The position numbers and the translations under genes are program-made. This document shows positions 1 through 22,080 of a DNA stretch of 64,000 nt, piece after piece. The notes beneath the pieces are model-generated. The model was not told the origin of the DNA. It saw nothing but the letters and a program-made list of their open reading frames with translations, and searched no databases. Position 1 is the first letter of the stretch; every line of letters starts with the position of its first letter. The DNA is from Triplophysa rosa (taxonomy: Eukaryota; Chordata; Actinopteri; Cypriniformes; Nemacheilidae), in the NCBI RefSeq assembly GCF_024868665.1, contig NC_079914.1:7282310-7346309 (forward strand), written 5' to 3'.

Positions 1-58
1 GGAGCTTGGCATACCATTTAGTAATTGCAGAGGCCAGTCTTATGACAATGGAGCCAAC

Positions 59-1288
59 ATGAGGGGCAAAAATAAAGGAGTGCAAGCTAGACTCCTTGAG
101 AAAAATCCACGTGCACTTTATGTTCCTTGTGGAAGCCACACTCTTAATTTAGTTGTTGCAGATGCAGCTAAAGAGTCAATAGTTGCAATTAACTTCTTTG
201 GAGTTGTACAGAAGCTGTTCACTCTCTTTGCAGCTGCACCGCAACGATGGGCCATTCTCAAAGATCATGCTGACATCACTTTAAAAAGCTGGAGTGACAC
301 CAGATGGGAAAGTCGGGTGAAAAGTATTGAGCCGTTGCAGCACCAGCCAGAGAAGGTGAGGGAGGCTCTTTTACAGGTCAGGGAGAACACTAAAGATCCT
401 ACAGTTAGGATTGAAGCCCAGTCACTCGCGGAAGAAATTGGTTCCTTCAGATTTCAAATCTGTCTTGTTGTCTGGTACAATATTCTGAGAAAAATTAATG
501 TCACAAGCAAACTGCTTCAATCTGCTACCATGCAGCTGGATGTTGCTGTAGATCTCATCCATCAGACAAAAGCTTCTCTCGTGAGCTACAGAGCTACTGG
601 CTTTAATGATGCAGTCAAGAAAGCAACTGAAAGGTGTGAGGAAATGAATGTTCAAGCATTGCTTAAGGAGAAGAGGCTAAGAACCATGAAGAGACACTTT
701 AGTTATGAAGCAGCTGATGAGCCAGAGTCCAGTGCCCTAAAAAAAATGGAAGTTTCATTCTTCAATGTTGTGGTGGATTGTGCTATCCAAACACTGGAAG
801 ACCGTTTCAGCTCCATGGGTAAGGTGAGGGACAACTTTGGAGTGTTAAATAACTTTCAAAATCTTGATACCCAGACAATAAGGTATCAATGTGAGCAGCT
901 TGGAAGAACACTGAGCACTGGAAATGAGTCTGATCTTGATTGGAAAGACCTTGTCATGGAATTAGAAAGCCTCCCAACTCTCCCTAAAGACAAAATGACA
1001 GCACTGGAACTACTTGCATTCCTGCATGATAAAGATATATGTGAGTTGTACCCAAATCTTTGGGTAGCTCTACGCATTTCATGTACTCTCCCAGTTACAG
1101 TGGCATCAGCGGAGCGAAGCTTCTCAAAACTTAAGCTAATAAAAACCTACCTCAGATCCTCAATGGCACAAGAACGTTTAAATGCACTTGCCATTATTAG
1201 CATCAATCATGAGGTTGGCAGCCAGCTATCCTATGATGATGTAATAAATGACTTTGCAAGCAAAAAAACAAGACGGGCAAGGATTTAG
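59..1288 (+). CDS. hAT transposase, ZMYM1-like (DUF4371 plus hAT dimerization domain), 5' part missing
   Basis: The 409-residue open frame is the C-terminal half of a zinc-finger MYM-type 1-like hAT transposase. 'CGSHTLNLVV' near residues 24-33 and 'SDTRWESR' near 79-86 match the conserved central block of these proteins. 'VASAERSFSKLKLIKTYLRS' near residues 348-367 is the hAT C-terminal dimerization motif, followed by a short basic tail ending KKTRRARI. The frame is open upstream of the listed Met: the sequence before it reads on as ELGIPFSNCRGQSYDNGANM, so the true protein starts outside the window. No stop interrupts the frame, which suggests a fairly young copy. The N-terminal TTF or BED zinc finger is not present here. 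It could be an active transposase or a relic with a damaged 5' half. Confidence 0.82.
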   Translation: MRGKNKGVQARLLEKNPRALYVPCGSHTLNLVVADAAKESIVAINFFGVVQKLFTLFAAAPQRWAILKDHADITLKSWSDTRWESRVKSIEPLQHQPEKVREALLQVRENTKDPTVRIEAQSLAEEIGSFRFQICLVVWYNILRKINVTSKLLQSATMQLDVAVDLIHQTKASLVSYRATGFNDAVKKATERCEEMNVQALLKEKRLRTMKRHFSYEAADEPESSALKKMEVSFFNVVVDCAIQTLEDRFSSMGKVRDNFGVLNNFQNLDTQTIRYQCEQLGRTLSTGNESDLDWKDLVMELESLPTLPKDKMTALELLAFLHDKDICELYPNLWVALRISCTLPVTVASAERSFSKLKLIKTYLRSSMAQERLNALAIISINHEVGSQLSYDDVINDFASKKTRRARI

Positions 1289-1601
1289 GGCTTGGCAGCA
1301 GTAGGAGATGCCTTGATGGCAAAATTCACTTTACTCGTTTACAGGTTAATTTGCACTATTGTGAGATGTTGTTTTGTAAAGGTACTTAATATTTTTTTGT
1401 TAATCTGTAATTGGAATGCTGGTGTCCTTAGAATTTTATTTTAAAGATTCATTTATTAATTCACAAATACAGTAAAAACTTACTGTAGTGCATGTTATTA
1501 CTTTTGATGTTCTGCTTGTAAGCTCTTTCTTTTGAATAAACTGATTGCACACTTTAAGCTTTCTAAGTTATGTTGTATGTATTTGCAGATCAGAATTTAC
1601 A

Positions 1602-1745
1602 TTTATGCATTTGGTAGATGCTTTTATCCAAAGCTACTTACATTAATTGAATTGTACTATCCATTCTGTGTATGTGCAATCCCTGGGATCGAACCCATGA
1701 TCTCAGCATTGCTAGAACCATGCTCTAACCACTGAGCTACAGGAA
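1602..1745 (-). mobile_element. tRNA-derived SINE
   Basis: On the minus strand the segment starts with a tRNA-like head: an A-box-like TAGCTCAGTGGTTAGAGC near 1737-1720 and a B-box-like GGGTTCGATCCC near 1694-1683. A non-tRNA body follows to about 1602, including the fish-wide module beginning 'catttatgcatttgg' on the plus strand. The lack of an acceptor-stem partner and the attached body rule out a functional tRNA gene. It lies inside the hAT element. Confidence 0.7.
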
Positions 1746-1897
1746 AGCTGTAAAGGGATTATATTGTGTTGTTAATTTGACATTGTCAGATTGTCAGTGT
1801 GATATCTGTGTAAAGTTAGTATGTTGTGTACATTAGATGATGGGGGGCCTCATTTTGAAATCAGTTTAGGGCCCCCAAAATGCTAGGGCCGGCCCTG

Positions 1898-3050
1898 CTG
1901 ACACCAATTGACCACTAGAATAGAGAGCGACTACGCCACCCGGATACTCGCCAGGGACGAGAAGGTATTTACACTTTAGGCAACACAGGTTCATTTCAGT
2001 AAGTGGCAGGAGACGTGAGCATAGAAATATAAATATTTTTATTTTAAAAAAGTCAACACAATATTAAACCAACTGACACAAAAAGGAAAATAATAATAAT
2101 AAACAAAGAAAATACAGCAGTAAGCAATCTGGGCCAACAGACACTTCTCAACTAACCACAAGGAACAGGAGCCGAGGCACGACCGCAGGGGCCAGGGGCA
2201 CAACAGGCCACACCGCACCTCACACTGGTTACACCGGTGCACCACGCTCACGCGCACAACCACCACCAACACACCACACACTCGTGGGAAACACCGCCAC
2301 CCCAAACTCCGCCCCGCCTTCGGCACTCAGCTCCTGTAACAAAAATGGATGGAAATATGTTTGGCACAAGTTTCAATAAGGCTGCAGGCACTCTGCAATC
2401 CCTGTACACTGCAATGCAGTATAAGCGTGGTGCCTCGCTGTGTGTTCCAGGCATATAGGCTGTCAAAAGTAGTCAACCAATCAGGGATAGGCTTCCACGT
2501 CGGGCCAATGAAAACGCGACCTCTTAACTACAGTAGGCCTAATTGTTAAAAATGCTTGATGAAAAGAGTTGTTTTTCGTGTTCTTTTCTACAAAAGTGTC
2601 ATGTTAATGTGTAATTCTTGTAAAATAGTACATTGTAAATTGCTGAGTTTCATTCTTATAAAATCTTTTAATATATAAACCTTTTAATGAGTGGATTCTT
2701 GCGTGTGGGTAGGTGGGTGGATGGGGGGCACCATGAGGTCTTAATACGCCTCTGGATCCACCACGTTCTCAGGTAACAATTTTAATATATTTGATGCAAC
2801 ATTATTAATCAAATGTATATTATAAATGAACGGTAAGGGAGCGTTTGGTATATTGCATAGAAGTTCAGTTTTATGCCCTGAACTTCTGGAACACTGAATG
2901 CAGAACACTTACAGTGTCTGTCTGCAAACGCATTAAATGCATAACCAAATAGGTATAGAATATTATATGATTTTCCAAATGCTCCAGTGCTATTATTGTT
3001 TTGATATGTACCGTTACTTGTAGTAAATATTATTTTAGAATAAAGCTAAC
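1898..3050. other. intergenic, no gene seen
   Basis: From the hAT end to the clcc1-like stop codon there is no supported exon. 2160-2340 is C-rich on the plus strand and gives short ORFs on both strands without family resemblance. Around 2730-2770 the sequence 'aggtcttaatacgcctct' looks like eroded transposon terminus material. The segment nearest 3050 is presumably 3' UTR or flank of the left clcc1-like gene. Confidence 0.5.
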
Positions 3051-4689
3051 TTAAGACACCAATCTAAATTGTTCGGCTATGCCAGGGTCCTGCTCCAGCG
3101 TCCTCTGCTGACAATCAACGTCATTTTGGCTAGACATGTTACCCGTAGACCGCAGGGTTTCGACTCGTACCGTTTGAACATCTCCAGGCCGGCCAACAAA
3201 TTTTTCTAGAATGTCCATGCTGCTTTCTCCATCTCTTGGCTGAGGGGTCCGGATGCCCTCCTGGTTAGGCTGTGGGGCATTAGCATTCGCTTCTCCTGCC
3301 CCAAAGCCATGGTTAACCCGGTTCCTGACATGATTGATATTGTTACGGTGGGGATCTTGTAATGGCTGTGGGGCGTCACCTCCAGCCCAATATTCATTCT
3401 CTCTTAGTCTGGGAGCATGACGTTGCTCTACAGCAGGTGGGGGCGGGTCTCGGCGTCCACCAAGCCGGGGCCAAGGGATTGCATGTTGTATAGCTGCATA
3501 AGCACTTCCATACATGAAGACCTGAAGAAAGCAAGGATGTGATTGCTTAAGTATGCTGTTTATTCTAAAATATCCTAAAATAAATATATTAAATACATTT
3601 CCATCGACTCTTACAAAGATGGCTCCTGCAATCACAAGAAGCACAGGTATCTGGAGAGTGAACGGCAGATCTTTCAGCAAAGCTCTCAGAAATTCACTGA
3701 TGCCCTGCCCGATGTGCTTCAGTGGATCGGTGATAAAGCTGGTTATTGTGACTGTGATAGCCTAAAAACAAAATGGATATAACATACACAGCCGCGGACA
3801 AAATTAAGAGACCATTTCAAAGACCATTTTCACCACTGACAATATTTCTCCCAAATTTCAAATATAAATATTGTTTCTATTTGCATTTATTTGCAGAAAA
3901 TGAAAACTGGAGAAATTCTCTGTATTTTTTCAGATCTCAAATACTGCAAAGAAACACGTTTATATTCACTTTTAAGCAATACAACAGTCATATTTCTACA
4001 TGTATTTAGGAAAAGTAAGTCTTATTGCTAAAGGGACTGAATTTCCAATGACTGCAACTGTAAAACTCAAAATATGGAATTTTCCATTTCTGGGCACAGA
4101 GGACACCCCTTGTTTTTGTTCCAACCATCGAAATAATGTCAGTAAATGTATATGTATATGTAAACATTTCATATTGATATTCACGTCTAAACTACTTCCT
4201 GTTTCTATTCACCCAGGTCTACTAAAACCAAAAGTGCAAGGGCACAGCACTGTATAAAACAAACAGAATAGTACTTCAAGAAATATCACTGTACAATATT
4301 AATCACCTCTTTCTGCAAAACACTGAGTTTAAACATGCACTCAGAGACATCAGGACACTTTGGCAGTTCACAGGAGTCTGAGCTGAACTCTCTTCTCTTG
4401 GTTGGCACATTTGTGTAACTTGCTGCCTGTGAAACATGAAAACAAGGTTAGACCATGACTCTTGTAAGAAGCTTGATTTCCTTTACAAAGTACACTTGCC
4501 CCCAAAAAAACGTAACGTTACCTCTGTGGGTTTTCTCATGCGTTTGGCTGTTGGGTCATAATTCAGCATGTCATATGGATCGATCCATTCATCGTCGTCG
4601 TTATTAATGTTTGCATGTGCAATAACAAAAAGTCCACAAATAACAAATAGAGTCCAACGCCAAATCGACGAACATCCCGGTGCCTTCAT
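3051..4689 (-). CDS. clcc1: CLCC1-like protein, short left tandem copy lacking the middle exons
   Basis: Four exons join in frame on the minus strand: 4522-4689, 4307-4426, 3615-3761 and 3051-3521, about 301 aa. Exon 1 encodes a hydrophobic signal-like start and '[20 protein letters not shown]', the N-terminal signature of chloride channel CLIC-like 1, an ER-membrane protein. Exon 2 has '[11 protein letters not shown]', matching the SEC(Y/M)xKL block of CLCC1. Exon 3 has '[10 protein letters not shown]' and a membrane segment. The last exon is a proline-rich C-terminal tail containing '[17 protein letters not shown]'. All splice sites are GT/AG and phase 0. The exons carrying the luminal loop and first membrane helices, present in the right copy, are absent between 3762 and 4306, where an interspersed repeat sits. 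It may be a functional short paralog or a decaying duplicate that has stayed open. Confidence 0.72.
3775..4258. mobile_element. interspersed repeat in the short clcc1-like intron
   Basis: The intron where the central clcc1 exons would be expected begins with 'tacacagccgcggacaaaat' and ends with 'gcacagcactgtata'. These look like the two ends of a dispersed fish transposon, with partial inverted similarity (TATACA-C at each edge). No transposase frame is present. The family is not identified; the call rests on the look of the ends and a gap in gene homology. Confidence 0.4.
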
Positions 4690-5145
4690 TATTAATACGT
4701 TTACTTAGCTGACAGATCAAAGAATCGTCCCAATCGTTTCGATTATAATAACTTTATAATAACTTACACACTGTCAATAAAGATCGATAAACACAGATCT
4801 CCAGAACGCAAAGCTACTTTAACACTGTTTTGAGAGGATAGCGTCAATACGAAGCTGCGAATAAGAAGCTGGATTCAGCCTCGTGTTTTACGTTTTACGC
4901 ATTGTAAAACTGCCCATTTTCTAACACAGTAAAATGTACTAAATTAGCATATCAACCCCTCCAGAGATACATGTCGAATAAATAATAAACAGGTTATTAA
5001 ATGAAAATCGATCGTCATGTACGTCACAACATGAAGCAGAAACAGTAAAAGTGAAAGCGAATGAATCTCTCTTCTTCTCTTGTGTGCATTGGCTGCTTCG
5101 CGCTTAACTATGGCAAGCCATTTTGTCATTTAATCCTTGACGTTT
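4690..5145. promoter_or_regulatory. probable 5' flank of the short clcc1-like copy
   Basis: This is the sequence directly upstream of the left copy's start codon (4689, minus strand). It carries no ORF with family resemblance. No clear TATA box or CpG island is visible, so its promoter role is inferred from position only. It ends at a block containing ATGGCAAGCCAT next to the tandem array. Confidence 0.3.
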
Positions 5146-5410
5146 ACTAGTATCTATTTTTAGGCTAGTAGTACTTATTGTTTAGTTACTAGTAGCTATT
5201 CCACTAGATACTAGTACTTATTCATTAGACACTAGTACCTAAAAATTAGATACTAGTGCTTATTCATTAGATACTAGTACTTACTCATTAGATAGCCTAC
5301 TAGTACCTAAAATTAGATACTAGTGCTTATTTATTAGATACTAATACTTATTAAATAGATACTAGTACTTAATCATTAGATACTAGTAATTATTCATTTG
5401 ATACTAGTAA
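5146..5410. repeat. 21-bp tandem array built on the palindrome ACTAGT
   Basis: ACTAGT occurs at 5146, 5188, 5210, 5231, 5252, 5273, 5299, 5319, 5361, 5382 and 5403, with variant units at about 5167 and 5340. The spacing is almost always 20-22 bp, with one unit of 26. The unit is roughly ATTAGATACTAGTACTTATTC with substitutions. The array is flanked by the same palindromic block, ATGGCAAGCCAT, at about 5109 and 5455, so it may be the core of a larger repeat element. It has no spacers or direct repeats of CRISPR type. Confidence 0.8.
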
Positions 5411-6292
5411 CTTTTTAGATCAAAGATATCCTGAGCTTAATAGGCACTAGTAGTATGGCAAGCCATAGTAACAACTACTGATCTATATAAATGGTAACAA
5501 CATAAGCAAACGTAATGTGGCCTGGACTTCCGATAGACCTCCGCAAATAATCAATAGTTTAGAGTAGATTATTTTATAACAATTAATATAAACTAAAATA
5601 TTAATATATATTTAATCTGATATACATTTTTATATTATAATAGAAAGACAGTTTTGATATGAGCTTATGTAAAAAAACTATTAAAAGTTAAAAGTCTTTA
5701 TTATGCACTTAACACATTTGGACATTTTGCAGTCCGAAATTTATTTTATCATTTGCATAAATATTTTCTTCTTTACATTTATGTTAGGCTTCTCCCCCCC
5801 CCCCCCCCCAAAAAAGCAGGTTCAGAGAATAGATGGGTAGCCTATAGGTAAAATAACCAAACTTCCATATGTAAATTAATCCATTTAAATTCACACTTTA
5901 ATCAATACTTATTAGCAATTTCCCTGATCATGATTTCACTATATTCTTCAAGAAGATATTGCTTGTGGGCTCAAGCAAGATGGATGGGTAGATGGATTTT
6001 TCCTTTTTCTTATTTGCAAGACCCACTAAAGCATTTTCACCTCTATCCTCTTCTTCTTCCTGCTGTTGAAAAGTAGTAGGTTATTGTCCGCACTAGAGAT
6101 GTTACCTGCTCTTGGCACACCCACACAGAAATATATTTATAGCAGGGGTTTTAAAACCTGCCCTGGAGGAATCCAATACTGCACATGTTGTTGGTCACTC
6201 CTATCCGACACACCGAATTCAGGTCTCCACTTAGTGTAAACAACAGCACCCCCAGTTCAAAACAACACCTCTTGTCCAGTCCTCATCCTCTC
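5411..6292. other. intergenic, low complexity and repeat fragments
   Basis: No exon is supported. The region is AT-rich, with a run of 16 C followed by 6 A at 5794-5815. At 6142-6230 there is 'caggggttttaaaacctgcc', which resembles the tip of a common fish repeat. The part next to 6293 is probably 3' UTR of the right clcc1 copy. Confidence 0.45.
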
Positions 6293-9179
6293 TTACTGTA
6301 GCTGGGCTGCTAGGGGCTGGCCTACAGCAGGAGGTGGTGGGTCCTGATGCCCTCTGAGCACAAGGGGTAATACATGTCTAAAAGCTGAATACAGAGTGAC
6401 CTGTGAAGAGCAAAGGTGTTATCACCTGACCATGCTTTCTTTCTGAGACATATTAATATACGGTAAGATTACTTTTATCTGCTCTTACAAAAATGGCTCC
6501 TGCGCTCATAACAAGCATGGGTATCTGGAGAGTGACTGGCATATCTCTCAGCAAAGCTCTATAGAACTTACTGCAGCCCTGCCCAATATGCTCCAATGGA
6601 TCTGTGAAAAGGCTGATTACGGTCACTGTGAAAACCTGCCAAAACATGAAACTTAGTTTTTATTACTTTCTTTTTTTCTTTTCGGCACAAACCCTTATTG
6701 GAGACACACGAAAAAAGGGGTTAACCAGCAGGAGTTCATAGACTTTTTTGCAAGGATCATCTTGAAGTGTCCATGTCTGTCTAAACCATTCTGAATCAGA
6801 AATGAAAACATGAAACATGTGGATAAGATCTAACATTCTTCAAACAATTCCAAAGGAAAAAACAAACTGGTTTAAAATGACATAATGATGAATAAATCAT
6901 AACACAAATATTATATTAATTTCTTTATACTGTAAACACATCACCTGAAAAACTGTCCACCCAGTTCATTTCTTTTACGCCAGTACATTTCGCATTGAAA
7001 CTCTCCATCTGCACAATGCTCTTCTGGTGCTCTGCAAACTCAAGCTGGCAAAAGAGATGAACATTTTTGGACAAACCATCTATATCAATCTTTATATTCA
7101 TATTAAACACACCTAAATAGGTTTTGCACTTTCATTGTCATTTGCTACAGTTGTTTAAACATGAAACATGCAATGGCTATAACAAGTCAACAGAATCTAC
7201 ACTGTAATAAAAACACAATTTTACAGAATTTTTCTGTTATTATTTTTACATTTTTTTTCACGTATAATGTAATTGTAATTTATATAATATAATAATATTA
7301 CTGTTTTTTTTCATTACAGATTTTTCGTGTATTTTTTATATATGGTCAAAAAATTTTAATTACCGAAAAGACTGCAAATTTTCGGGAAAATCGGGGAAAA
7401 AATGTAAAAGTGTCTGGGTTTTTTTTATTACAGTGTACAGTATATCTACATCTAGTTAGGAAAACAATTGTTACCATATAAAGAAAGAACCAGTTCCAGA
7501 TGAAGTTACTCAAAAAGCAGATCCAAAACATCCTTTTGAACTGCATGAGCCACGACACCGCAGTCCACATTTCAGTGCAGATAATAACGGAGACAATAAG
7601 AACACATAATAAAACCTGTAAAAAATAGAGTGGAAATATGTCATGAAAATTTATGATTAACAATAAAAGAATCAATTATCATGGTGTATGTTTTTTTTAT
7701 TATTGGTTATATTGGTCTATGTAAATTATTAAAAGTTATAAACACGTATTGGAAAGGGCCAGCATATACCACAAAACTAGATTTAAGTAAAAAGTAAACA
7801 ATATTAAACCTTAATGACAGTATTTAGCTCCACATGAAATATGTCTTCAAATCCCCACTTCCAGGCTTCAGGGTCATGAAGTTTGAAGCTGAGCAGGATT
7901 TGACTGAGAGCCTCATCCATGGCTCCAGTGCTCCAGTCACTGTCATGTGAAAAAAGTTTCTGAAACTCTGACACCGTCTGCTTGGACAGTTTGATCTCAA
8001 CATCATAATGGATGGCTGTTTTTGCATCATCAGGCTAAACAGGAAAGAAAGTCATAAATCCTAACGTAGTGCCGAGCAACTTTAGCTCATATCTCAGAAA
8101 AATGCATGAATTTACCAGGCCGAGTTTTGCAGTTTCCCTAAGGAGCTTGGAAATGAAACGCTTGAATACTGGAAGACATGTTGGCTGTTGAACAGTGGTG
8201 CACGCCTTCTTTTTGTGTACCCCAACAAAATAGAATTAAACAAATTAATTAGACCTCAAAAAAATTATTTTTGCATTTAAGTGTAATTTAAGCTTAAGAA
8301 ACAAAATGTATGGTACAATTGATGTCAGGTTTAAATGTTGGTTGGAAATGTGTGTTTCTTTAAAGGGATACTTCACCCAAAAATGAAAATTCTGTCATCA
8401 TTTACTCACCTTCGAGTTGTTAAATTTCTTTGTTCTGATGAAAGATGGAAGATTTTGGAAGAATGCTTATAACCAGATTTTGCCCCCCATTGTAGGCAAA
8501 ATTGAAGAATGTAGTTCTGGGGCACTTTTGACCATTGTATTTTTTCCTACTATGCTAGTCAGTGGGGGGATCTGTCTGGTTATACGCATTCTTCCAAATA
8601 TCTTTCTCTGTGTTCATCAGAACATATACATTTATACAGATTTGGAACAACTCGAAGGTGAGTAAATGATGACAGAATTTTCATTTTTCATCCCTTTAAA
8701 GATATCTGTCTTCCTCCATTCATGTATGACTTTTTATGAATAAAATATGTATAAATAGACTAAAAATAAACTGTACATGCGTCTCCAATGGTGTGACAGC
8801 AAAAACCTAGAAAACATACTGTTAATAATGTATTGTATTATTATATTATTAATATTTATAACATAAAATAGCACAAGATACATTTATCTTTATTTTTTTC
8901 AACTACTCATATATTATCATAGTGTGAGGAAACTTTCCTTAAAGAAACTTTGGATTGTGTTTGTGAACTCAACTGTCATAATTTAATAAAGTTTCAGATT
9001 TTAACTAATAATCCTCTCACCTCTGTTGGAATTCTCATTTGCTTTGTTGTTGGATCATAATTGATCATATCATTTGGATCAGTCCATTTATCATCATGAT
9101 TGCTGTTTCCATAGGCAAAAGGTCCACAAAAAACAAGACTACTACAAAATCCAAACAATAAACAGCTCAGCACTTTCAT
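6293..9179 (-). CDS. clcc1: CLCC1-like protein, longer right tandem copy (no visible exon 2, shortened C-terminus)
   Basis: Eight minus-strand exons join in frame: 9021-9179, 8116-8208, 7810-8034, 7475-7615, 6945-7044, 6693-6790, 6489-6635 and 6293-6400, about 356 aa against roughly 550 in human CLCC1. Exon 1 has a signal-like start and '[20 protein letters not shown]'. Following blocks match the family in order: '[19 protein letters not shown]', '[19 protein letters not shown]', a membrane exon with '[10 protein letters not shown]' and 'WNWFFLY', '[12 protein letters not shown]', '[15 protein letters not shown]' and '[10 protein letters not shown]' plus a membrane helix. CLCC1 is an ER anion channel. 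No equivalent of the left copy's exon 2 is visible in 8209-9020, where a MITE sits. The second exon has a poor acceptor. The last exon stops after 35 residues because it is out of phase with the aligned tail of the left copy. Confidence 0.78.
8363..8700. mobile_element. Angel-like foldback MITE, clcc1 right-copy intron 1
   Basis: The left end reads 'aaagggatacttcaccc' and then 'gaaaattctgtcatcattta'. The right end carries the inverted equivalent, 'gtaaatgatgacagaatttt' and then 'catccctttaaag'. The inner halves are also largely complementary ('tcttccaaatatctttctc' against 'agatggaagattttggaaga'), so it can fold into a long hairpin. It lies where a second exon would be expected. Confidence 0.8.
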
Positions 9180-9630
9180 GATTAAACATATATAATAATA
9201 AAGTGGTCAAGATATATCTAATTTTCAGATCGACGAATAAGTCCACAAGTGCCTAAAGCTGAAAAACACACACGGTCTTTGAAAGACTCGTTTGTTTGGT
9301 TTAGCCATCCACGTGTCATCATTACCATACTAGCACTGAGCTGGTTTAACCCAAATACACCTGAAATACCTGCTGGTGTAACGTGTCTCCTTTATGAATA
9401 CAATAGTAGTGATCAGGTTCCACGCATAGTCTTTTTTCAGTTGGAGTTTTTTCAAAATCATTTTTGTATAACCTCATCTAAAAATGTGTGCCTTTAAAAA
9501 GGCCTTTTTGTCACTCTGATCATTGATTTTATAACCAGTTAAATAAATACGGAATTGTATATAAAACATCTTGGACTTCAGCAGCGGATACACATGTCTA
9601 TGGTGCAGTTTAACAGCTAAAGCACATTTT

Positions 9631-9886
9631 AAAGTGATAGTTCACCCAAAAGTATAAAAAAATCTGTCATCATTTACTTTCTCCCGCAAAACATAAATAT
9701 TTTGAAGAAAGTTGGTAACCAAACAGTGCCAGTACTATTGACTTTCTACACAAGTGAATGGGTGCCAGTGACCAACATTCTTCAAAATATATTATTTTGT
9801 GTTCTGTGGAAGGAAAGAAAGTTTTAAATATCAAGAGGGTGAGTAAAGGATGACAACATTTTTAATTTTGGGTGAACCATTATCCA
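9631..9886. mobile_element. Angel-like foldback MITE
   Basis: It begins 'aaagtgatagttcacccaaa' and ends with an imperfect inverted copy, 'ttaattttgggtgaaccatt'. The interior has the family's usual 'tattttgaagaaagttggta' and its reverse complement. It lies between the clcc1 right-copy promoter and the 3' end of wdr47. Confidence 0.75.
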
Positions 9887-10800
9887 GTATCCCAGTCAAC
9901 AGGAGTGCATTTGTAATGTTTACTAAAAAAAATGTTTTAAAAGATTTTATGCATTTCACAATGTTTTAAGTTTTATTAACTATTAACTTTTAATAGTTGT
10001 ATTAAAGCTGTTTATTTCCACATTGAAATAAAGAAATGATAAACAGATGACTAATAGTGACTATCATAACTCCTCCATGTCAATAGAAAAAAGTGCTAAA
10101 TTTGTGTGCAAATGTGATGCATATTACGCATATAAATGTATGCATTTTGAAAACGACAATCCGAAGTAAAACCATTCTTAAAAATATTTCAAACATTTTA
10201 GCTGTTTCAATTCATGACTTGACAAAACATCTGCTGTTAGTATTTACATCATGGTGGTTTATTTACATTTGCATGTATATTAATGAAAAAGTGACCATTC
10301 ATGCTGCTTATTCTGCAAGTGCGAAATGAGAGACATCAGGTTTTTTTAAACATAATGTAGATGTTCATAGTGCAATGTGCTATACAGCTGTAACTGTAGC
10401 TTATACTGTAATTATAATTTAGGTAAATACAAAAAAGCTCTTATTTACAAGACATTCAATTTAACTACAGACAACAATACCTCAAGGCACAGTTTAAATC
10501 ACATTTCCGGGACGGTTTCATTCACCTTAAATCGCAAACCACAAATCGAAGCAAGTGTGGCATTTTGTGTTGTGAAAAGCTCTACCTTTTTCTGCATTGC
10601 GACATATTTGACTAAAAAGGAGTTTTTCCAGTAGACATGCAATTCCAAGAATGAGAAGTGAACAGTCGATTTCTTTTTACAGTAATGTGAGTGCACTAGA
10701 GCAAGTTACAAAAAAATACAAACACACCCCGACATATTTATAATCATTCATAATATTTCTGTGCTATTTCTTACAGCTTCTTTCAGCAGAACGGTGCAGA
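9887..10800. other. probable wdr47 3' UTR and flank
   Basis: This AT-rich stretch lies downstream of the wdr47 stop codon on the minus strand. No coding exon is supported. Candidate minus-strand AATAAA signals are seen as 'tttatt' on the plus strand, for example near 10258. The exact transcript end is not determinable from sequence alone. Confidence 0.4.

Positions 10801-22080
<11,280 letters not shown>

Larger units (their letters stand above)
1..1897 (+). mobile_element. hAT-family DNA transposon, 3' part (left end outside window)
   Basis: The stretch holds a hAT transposase ORF followed by a typical hAT terminal sequence. The right end, read on the minus strand from 1897, starts CAGGGCCGGCCCTAGCATTT, the GC-rich CAGGG tip common in fish ZMYM1-like hAT elements. 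The left terminal repeat is not in the window, so the 8-bp target duplication cannot be checked. A tRNA-derived SINE sits between the ORF and the right end. The superfamily call is firm; the exact family is not resolved. Confidence 0.8.

Noticed and set aside
1680..1745. Possible tRNA gene (A and B boxes)
   Set aside because: No acceptor-stem pairing and a SINE body is attached, so it is a SINE promoter.
5146..5410. Regular array resembling a CRISPR
   Set aside because: The units are contiguous 21-bp minisatellite repeats without unique spacers, and the DNA is eukaryotic.
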